This document shows, piece by piece, positions 6,715 through 10,532 of a stretch of 10,532 nt of DNA. The notes beneath the pieces are model-generated. The model saw only the letters and a program-made list of their open reading frames with translations, was not told the DNA's origin and made no database searches. Source of the stretch: Treponema sp. (GTDB lineage: Bacteria; Spirochaetota; Spirochaetia; Treponematales; Treponemataceae); contig JAEDCN010000042.1 of NCBI GenBank assembly GCA_016294105.1, forward strand, positions 1-10,532, given 5' to 3'. The position numbers were made by a program, and so were the translations under genes. The first letter of the stretch is position 1; every line of letters begins with the position of its first letter.

Positions 6715-9069
6715 TTACTGTATCTCTAGTTTTTTTGTCCGCAGTCGTAATGCATTCGACACTACGCAGACGGAGCTTAAGGACATGGCTAAGGCTGCCA
6801 GCATGGGAGACATAAGGTGCCCGGTAATAGGGTATAAAAGACCTGCTGCTACGGGAATACCGATGGTATTGTACAAAAATGCCCAAAACAGGTTCTGTCG
6901 GATATTGGTGATGGTTAGCTTGCTGAGTCTGATGGTTTTAACCACATCAAGGAGGCTGCTTCCCATGAGAATTACATCTCCTGCCTCCACTGCAATGTCG
7001 CTACCACCACCCATGGCTACACCACTGTCTGCCTGCACCAAGGCGGGGGCGTCGTTGATACCGTCTCCCACCATCATCACCTGTAAGCCTTCTTTCTGAA
7101 GCCCTGCCACTACCTGAGCCTTTTCTTTGGGCAGCACCTGGGCAATTACCTGATCCACCTGCACCTGATTTCCAATGGCTTGGGCTGCACCTTTGTTGTC
7201 TCCCGTCAAAAGGATGGTTTTGATTCCCATTGACTTCAGCTGTTGAATGGCTTCAAAGCTTGTTTCTCGGATGGGGTCTGCAATGGCAATAAGACCAAGG
7301 ATTTTAGCCATTGCATTACCCTCCTGCAGGGCTGCAAACACCAGGGTGTTTCCCTGTTCTGGCAGCTCCTGACTGGCTTTTGCGAGGGATTGGGGGAGGA
7401 CAGAGCCTGATTCTTCCATAAGGCGAAGGCTTCCCACCAGCACTGTTGCTCCCTGCTGTAATGTGGCGGTAATTCCCTTGCCAGGAATGGTTTCAAAGCT
7501 GGTAATGGAAAAATTTTGGGAACAGGAGCTTTTTGCTGCTTCATCAAGGATTGCTTGGGCCAAGGGGTGCTGGGCTTGGGATTCCACCGCTGCCACCAAA
7601 GACAAAAGGTATTTCTTGTCCACGCCCTCTGCCACCACCACTTGGGTCACCTGGGGCTTGCCTTGGGTGACGGTGCCTGTTTTATCCAGCACCACAGCGG
7701 TGGTTTTTCCTGCCACCTCTAGGGCTTCTCCGCTTCGTACCAGAATACCATAGGTTGCTCCAAGTCCTGTTCCCACCATAATGGCTGCAGGTGTAGCTAA
7801 GCCCAAGGCACAGGGACAGGCAATCACCAGCACCGAAGTAAAGATTTGAAGTACAAAGGCCACATCCTTTCCAGCAATAAACCACACCACCGCCGCCACC
7901 GCTGCAATGGCCATAACTACCGGCACAAAAATACCGGAAACTCTGTCGGCAATCTTTGCAATGGGAGCCTTCTTCCCTTGGGCTTCCTCCATAAAGGCCA
8001 CGATCCGTGCCAAGGTGGAATCCTTTCCCACTCGGCTTACTCGTATTTGCAACACTCCGTTCAGATTCATGCTACCACCAGTGACAGCACTTCCAACAAT
8101 CTTTTCCACTGGCAGGCTTTCTCCAGTAAGCATGGATTCATCCACACCACCAGAGCCTTGTACAACCTCGCCGTCAGCAGGAATACGGCTTCCTGGCTTT
8201 ACTAGTATCAAGTCTCCCACCACGAGCTGTTCTGCAGGCACCTCCACGGTATTTCCATTTTTTAAAAGGAAGGCAGTGGGAGGCGAAAGCTCCATCAAGG
8301 CGGTAATGGCTGAACCAGTCTTTTTCTTGCTTTTTTCCTCTAGATATTTTCCCGTCATGACAAAGGTCAAGACCATGGTGGCAGACTCGTAGTACAGGTG
8401 GTGCAGCTGGTGGGGATTGTCCGCCACCAAAAAAGTTATGCCCAGACTATAGACAAAGGAAACGAGGCTTCCCACTGCCACCAAGGAATTCATGTTGGGA
8501 TTACCGTGAAACAGGGCGGAAAATCCGTTTGAATAAAAGTATCTGCCATAAAAAAGCACGGGAATGGTGAGCAAAAGCTGCAACAGAGCAAAGTTTGAAG
8601 GATGGCTTGCACCTTGGACAAGCTCTGGTAGGGGTAGGGGAGTGGGCAACATGGAGCCCATGGAAACATACATAAGGGCCAATGTAAAAATCCAGGCTCC
8701 CACCAAGCGGTACTTCTTTTCTTGAAGCTCCCTGTTTTTTTGTTCTGAGGATTTTGCATTCTGGTTACTGGAATGCTCTTTGCCGTGGGATGCGACATAC
8801 TGTGTCTCTTGAAACTTGTCTCTGGCACTTCCCGCTGAGGGAGTCGTTTGCTCTTGAATATAAGGTTGGCAGCCAAAGCCTGCTCGTTCCACCTTGGACA
8901 TAATCAGCTGGGGGCTCACCTTTTCTTGGTCATAGCGAATGGACATGCGACCTGTAGCCAGGTTCACGTTGCTTTCTTCTACTCCTTCAAGCTTTCTGGT
9001 GACTCGCTCCACAGCACTGCTACAAGCAGCACAACTCATGCCGGTGATGATATAGGTTTCTTCTTTCAT
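6715..9069 (-). CDS. copA: Cu(I)-exporting P1B-type ATPase
   Basis: CopA pumps Cu(I) out of the cytoplasm using ATP. The 784-residue protein has one N-terminal HMA domain with GMSCAACS (C13, C16), then a polar linker containing several histidines (~70-118) and eight expected membrane helices. Visible motifs: actuator-domain TGES (315-318), CPC metal site in helix 6 (418-420), phosphorylation site DKTGT (D462), nucleotide-binding HP (501-502), TGDN (622-625) and GDGINDAP (668-675). YN in helix 7 (733-734) and MSLSS in helix 8 (762-766) match the Cu(I) subgroup rather than the Zn/Cd group. AAGGA (minus strand 9083-9079) lies nine bases before ATG 9069. A promoter is present just upstream. No regulator gene and no CopY-type TACAnnTGTA box is seen, so the copper-sensing control is unknown. 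Confidence 0.97.
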   Translation of the reverse strand: MKEETYIITGMSCAACSSAVERVTRKLEGVEESNVNLATGRMSIRYDQEKVSPQLIMSKVERAGFGCQPYIQEQTTPSAGSARDKFQETQYVASHGKEHSSNQNAKSSEQKNRELQEKKYRLVGAWIFTLALMYVSMGSMLPTPLPLPELVQGASHPSNFALLQLLLTIPVLFYGRYFYSNGFSALFHGNPNMNSLVAVGSLVSFVYSLGITFLVADNPHQLHHLYYESATMVLTFVMTGKYLEEKSKKKTGSAITALMELSPPTAFLLKNGNTVEVPAEQLVVGDLILVKPGSRIPADGEVVQGSGGVDESMLTGESLPVEKIVGSAVTGGSMNLNGVLQIRVSRVGKDSTLARIVAFMEEAQGKKAPIAKIADRVSGIFVPVVMAIAAVAAVVWFIAGKDVAFVLQIFTSVLVIACPCALGLATPAAIMVGTGLGATYGILVRSGEALEVAGKTTAVVLDKTGTVTQGKPQVTQVVVAEGVDKKYLLSLVAAVESQAQHPLAQAILDEAAKSSCSQNFSITSFETIPGKGITATLQQGATVLVGSLRLMEESGSVLPQSLAKASQELPEQGNTLVFAALQEGNAMAKILGLIAIADPIRETSFEAIQQLKSMGIKTILLTGDNKGAAQAIGNQVQVDQVIAQVLPKEKAQVVAGLQKEGLQVMMVGDGINDAPALVQADSGVAMGGGSDIAVEAGDVILMGSSLLDVVKTIRLSKLTITNIRQNLFWAFLYNTIGIPVAAGLLYPITGHLMSPMLAALAMSLSSVCVVSNALRLRTKKLEIQ

Positions 9070-9088
9070 GTTTGTACTTCCTTCTCAC

Positions 9089-9117
9089 ACTATATAGCTT
9101 AGAGGATTAATGGTCAA
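9089..9117 (-). promoter_or_regulatory. Promoter of the copA-copZ operon
   Basis: On the minus strand, TTGACC (9117-9112) and TATAGT (9094-9089) are separated by 17 bp, each one base from the sigma-70 consensus. The -10 box ends 19 bases before the copA ATG. The palindrome CTATATAG (9090-9097) overlaps the -10 box and could be part of an operator, although it may be chance. Confidence 0.75.
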
Positions 9118-9118
9118 G

Positions 9119-9147
9119 AAAAAGGGGCTGCCCATTTGGACAAGCCC
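9119..9147 (-). terminator. Minus-strand terminator immediately upstream of the copA promoter
   Basis: On the minus strand GGGCT (9147-9143) pairs with AGCCC (9129-9125). After a one-base bulge at 9142, GTCC (9141-9138) pairs with GGGC (9133-9130) around the loop AAAT. A C and five T residues (9123-9119) follow. It ends one base before the copA -35 box. No convincing minus-strand gene ends here, so it may be left from a lost gene or may insulate the promoter. Confidence 0.55.
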
Positions 9148-9181
9148 TCGTATAGTTGTTTAATCTTCTAGCTTCTCTAGG

Positions 9182-9487
9182 ATGAATCCGGATTGTGTCA
9201 AGTATATTCCGCATGAAATGAACCTTGCACCTCTGCCAGCTGGTTCCATGGAGGTTGTGTCCTCCGAGCCTTGCTTTATCCATGATAATGTACAATATTT
9301 TTCTGTGCTGAATATAGACGGAAAAGCCAAAGGTATTACTATCAAAAACGCACAATACCCCTTGGAAAATGCAGAGATAACCTGGGATTACCAGTATGGC
9401 ATCAGTAACCAAGTGTTGCCCGGCAAAACGGCTGAAGTTATAACACAGGAAGGCTGTCTGTTATTGGTAAAAGTATACCGAGAGTAA
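9182..9487 (+). CDS. Hypothetical 101-residue protein or gene fragment
   Basis: I do not recognise this product. An in-frame TAA at 9161 limits the upstream extension. ATG 9182 (or ATG 9218) has no usable Shine-Dalgarno sequence; AGG directly abuts 9182. The composition is protein-like and beta-rich (VQYFSVLNIDGKAKGITIKN, ITWDYQYG, CLLLVKVYRE). The closing strands resemble the C-terminal beta-sandwich found at the end of several glycoside hydrolases, but that is a weak impression. There is no signal peptide or membrane segment. The opposite-strand frame over the same region (9107-9412) reads like non-coding shadow. The missing start signals and the absence of a partner gene suggest the 3' remnant of a larger gene rather than an intact one. 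Confidence 0.35.
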   Translation: MNPDCVKYIPHEMNLAPLPAGSMEVVSSEPCFIHDNVQYFSVLNIDGKAKGITIKNAQYPLENAEITWDYQYGISNQVLPGKTAEVITQEGCLLLVKVYRE

Positions 9488-9698
9488 AACCTAATCCCGG
9501 TGTACTTTCCAGTTATCATACAAAGTTTTAATAATAAAAAGACAGCACTATTACAATCTCTGTTACACCGTACCATTTTGCAATTTTCGGTTTTTGTGTT
9601 GAGTATTTTATTGTTTATTTTCTAAAAAATAGAACAGCTTTTCTTGACAAAAAAAAAAAAATGTCAAAGTGAATTATCAAATAACTAGGAGGTACTGC
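9488..9698. other. AT-rich intergenic region
   Basis: A 211-bp AT-rich stretch with no coding frame that looks real. Its only clear content is the inverted repeat with the A run and AGGAGG (9687-9692), six bases before the lipoprotein ATG at 9699. Confidence 0.6.
9644..9667 (+). promoter_or_regulatory. TTGACA - poly(A) - TGTCAA inverted repeat upstream of the lipoprotein gene
   Basis: TTGACA (9644-9649), a perfect -35 consensus, and its inverted copy TGTCAA (9662-9667) flank a run in which A occupies all of 9649-9661 (13 residues). No good -10 box lies 16-18 bp from the TTGACA; GAATTA (9671-9676) is 21 bp away. The element could be an operator, a promoter whose spacing depends on the A-run length, or a chance feature of AT-rich DNA. 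Confidence 0.45.
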
Positions 9699-10113
9699 AT
9701 GAAAAAGTTACATGTAGTATGTGCTGTTGCTTTATTAGCTTTGGCGGCAATGGTTTTGATTGGATGTGACCAGCCCACAAGTAATCCCGGAAACAATCCC
9801 AGTAATCCCGGTGACAGTTGGACAAAAGTAGAAACTGCTGACGGTTTGGAGGGCGTATGGAAATCTTCTGTAACTATGGGACCTTTATCCTCTGCAGCAG
9901 GTAGTCAAGTGGCGGTAGTAACAACAATTACCTATCCTACAACAGAAGGAAACCTAAGATGGGCTTTTGAAGTTAAAGATATGCCAGAAAGAAGATGATT
10001 TCAAGTGGGGAGATATTAAGAATCTTGTTGGGATAAGCACATTCGAAGGTGATATCAAAATAACGTCTGAACCTACTCAAATAACAGTGGAACAATACTA
10101 TAACAAGCAGTAA
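9699..10113 (+). pseudogene. Small lipoprotein gene with an apparent +1-base frameshift
   Basis: The start ATG 9699 is set by a perfect AGGAGG six bases upstream; a nearby earlier start at 9669 has none. The product begins MKKLHVVC, has a hydrophobic core and the lipobox LIGC (C23), then a DQPTSNPGNN-type linker and DGLEGVWKSS, typical of small Treponema lipoproteins. In this frame translation stops at TGA 9996-9998 after 99 residues (PERR). The frame one base later continues as DDFKWGDIKNLVGISTFEGD and runs to TAA 10111-10113, just before a terminator. Removing one A near 9988-9992 (GAAAGAAG to GAAGAAG) would give PEEDDFKW and one 137-residue protein. So the gene is broken, phase-variable, misread, or translated with a +1 shift at AGA AGA TGA. 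Function unknown; the product is expected to be membrane-anchored. Confidence 0.75.
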
Positions 10114-10136
10114 TAATTCTGTGTACCGTTAGTACC

Positions 10137-10161
10137 AGCCCGGCAGTGTCCGGGCTTTTTT
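10137..10161 (+). terminator. Rho-independent terminator of the lipoprotein gene
   Basis: AGCCCGG (10137-10143) pairs perfectly with CCGGGCT (10150-10156) around the loop CAGTGT; six T residues follow, starting in the last stem base. It lies 24 bp after the TAA of the frame-corrected lipoprotein, which supports that stop as the true end of the gene. Confidence 0.9.
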
Positions 10162-10178
10162 GTTTAAAGCTGTACGCT

Positions 10179-10295
10179 CTATTCCGACTGGGATTTTCCG
10201 GAAACGGTATAGGTTTTATTTTTAAGTCGTTTTTCAAACTCTTCTTGCTCCAAAGGCTTATCGTAAAAATAGCCTTGGATCGAGATGTTGTCAAA
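10179..10295 (-). pseudogene. C-terminal remnant of an EAL-domain c-di-GMP phosphodiesterase
   Basis: The minus strand in the frame ending at TAG 10181-10179 reads FDNISIQGYFYDKPLEQEEF, then EKRLKNKTYTVSGKSQSE. The segment QGYxYDKPLxxEEFExRL is the characteristic end of EAL domains, which hydrolyse cyclic di-GMP. None of the catalytic part (EAL, DDFG-type, ExVE motifs) is present: upstream in this frame lies unrelated sequence and then a stop. It is therefore a fragment of about 39 codons. The longer open frame over the same DNA (from 10462 to 10073) is in a different register and hides it. It is probably the tail of a gene disrupted or deleted by rearrangement. Confidence 0.7.
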
Positions 10296-10462
10296 TGTTG
10301 TGGATTGAAGTTTGAAATGGAAGCCATCTTCTCTAAAAACTGATTTACTTCATCGGCATAGATTGATTCAATCAGTTTCCTGCTCTCTTCCCTGATTTTT
10401 TCTTCCAAAAAATCAAAGCATAGACTCTTTTCTTCTTCTGCAATTAACTGTAATATAGCCAT
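10296..10462 (-). pseudogene. 5' end of an unrecognised gene, truncated and joined to the EAL remnant
   Basis: The ATG at 10462 has AAGGA eight bases upstream (10475-10471), so this is probably a genuine gene start. The first ~46 residues look real: charged and helical, e.g. EEEKSLCFDFLEEKIREESR and KLIESIYADEVNQFLEKM. Beyond about residue 50 the composition changes, and the frame runs in the wrong register over the EAL tail and the lipoprotein terminator to TAA near 10073, so the rest is not credible. The helical, acidic N-terminus with a xxEVxxFLE pattern is compatible with the start of a Mutator/IS256-type transposase, but no catalytic residue is left to prove it. Neighbouring inverted repeats fit either an element end or a regulatory hairpin. 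Confidence 0.4.
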
Positions 10463-10520
10463 AAGAGGTTTCCTTCGGTGTGTGTTTGTCGAAAATCATT
10501 TTAACCGATTCAAACCTCTT
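10463..10520. repeat. Nested inverted repeat abutting the start codon at 10462
   Basis: AAGAGGTTT (10463-10471) is exactly inverted at 10512-10520. Inside it, TCGGT (10475-10479) pairs with ACCGA (10504-10508) after a symmetrical three-base internal loop. The centre holds AAAATCATTTT (10492-10502). On the minus strand the right arm ends at the ATG, and the AAGGA ribosome binding site falls within the folded region. It could be a translation-controlling hairpin, a protein-binding palindrome or an element terminus. Confidence 0.6.
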
Positions 10521-10532
10521 TTTCTATTTGTA

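Noticed and set aside
6698..6886. N-terminal extension of the copZ frame to 6886
   Set aside because: The added residues overlap copA on the same strand in another frame, and AGGAGG places the start at 6697.
9070..9120. CopY/CsoR-type operator upstream of copA
   Set aside because: No TACAnnTGTA box or long G/C-rich inverted repeat is present; only the short CTATATAG palindrome overlaps the -10 box.
9107..9412. Minus-strand 101-codon frame ending at 9107
   Set aside because: It runs through a terminator hairpin and the copA promoter and has unconvincing composition.
10073..10178. C-terminal part of the 129-codon minus-strand frame
   Set aside because: It crosses the EAL stop region and the lipoprotein terminator in the wrong register and has no protein-like features.

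Overview
The window looks like chromosomal DNA of a spirochaete, most likely a Treponema. This rests on a large membrane-anchored TPR protein that resembles the periplasmic flagellar collar protein FlcA, a secreted protein resembling a DUF2259-type family, and a small lipoprotein with a Treponema-like 'DGLEGVWKSS' segment. The assignment is inferred from family resemblance; there is no rRNA or other phylogenetic marker. No tRNA, rRNA, CRISPR array or complete insertion sequence was seen.

Left block (2-3573, plus strand): a gene that enters from beyond the left edge and encodes at least 972 residues. It begins in the window with eleven in-register 51-bp repeats (17 residues each), then has an acidic stretch, one transmembrane helix and a long TPR domain. 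It overlaps or abuts a CTP-dependent polyprenol/dolichol-kinase-like membrane protein gene.

Middle block (3558-6418): a minus-strand gene for an unrecognised protein with about eight membrane segments converges on the kinase gene, with a 16-bp overlap of ends. A divergent intergenic region separates it from a plus-strand pair: a secreted protein (tentatively DUF2259) and argC of arginine biosynthesis, joined by an ATGA overlap. A strong intrinsic terminator follows argC.

Copper block (6500-9117, minus strand): a Cu(I) P-type ATPase (copA) with a well-formed promoter, followed 17 bp later by a 65-residue metal chaperone (copZ) that carries a second CxxC motif. Together they would bind cytoplasmic copper and export it.

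Right block (9118-10532): this part looks like decaying or rearranging DNA. It has an orphan terminator just upstream of the copA promoter and a 101-codon ORF without a good ribosome binding site. A lipoprotein gene follows, apparently broken by a one-base insertion and preceded by a 13-A run between the halves of an inverted repeat. Then come a fragment encoding the last ~39 residues of an EAL-domain c-di-GMP phosphodiesterase, the 5' end of an unrecognised gene in another frame, and a nested inverted repeat at its start codon.

The strongest leads for something unusual are the 51-bp repeat array in the collar-like protein, the frameshifted lipoprotein with its poly-A/inverted-repeat upstream region, the double-CxxC CopZ, and the chimeric junction at the right edge. 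I do not see a clearly new multigene system.
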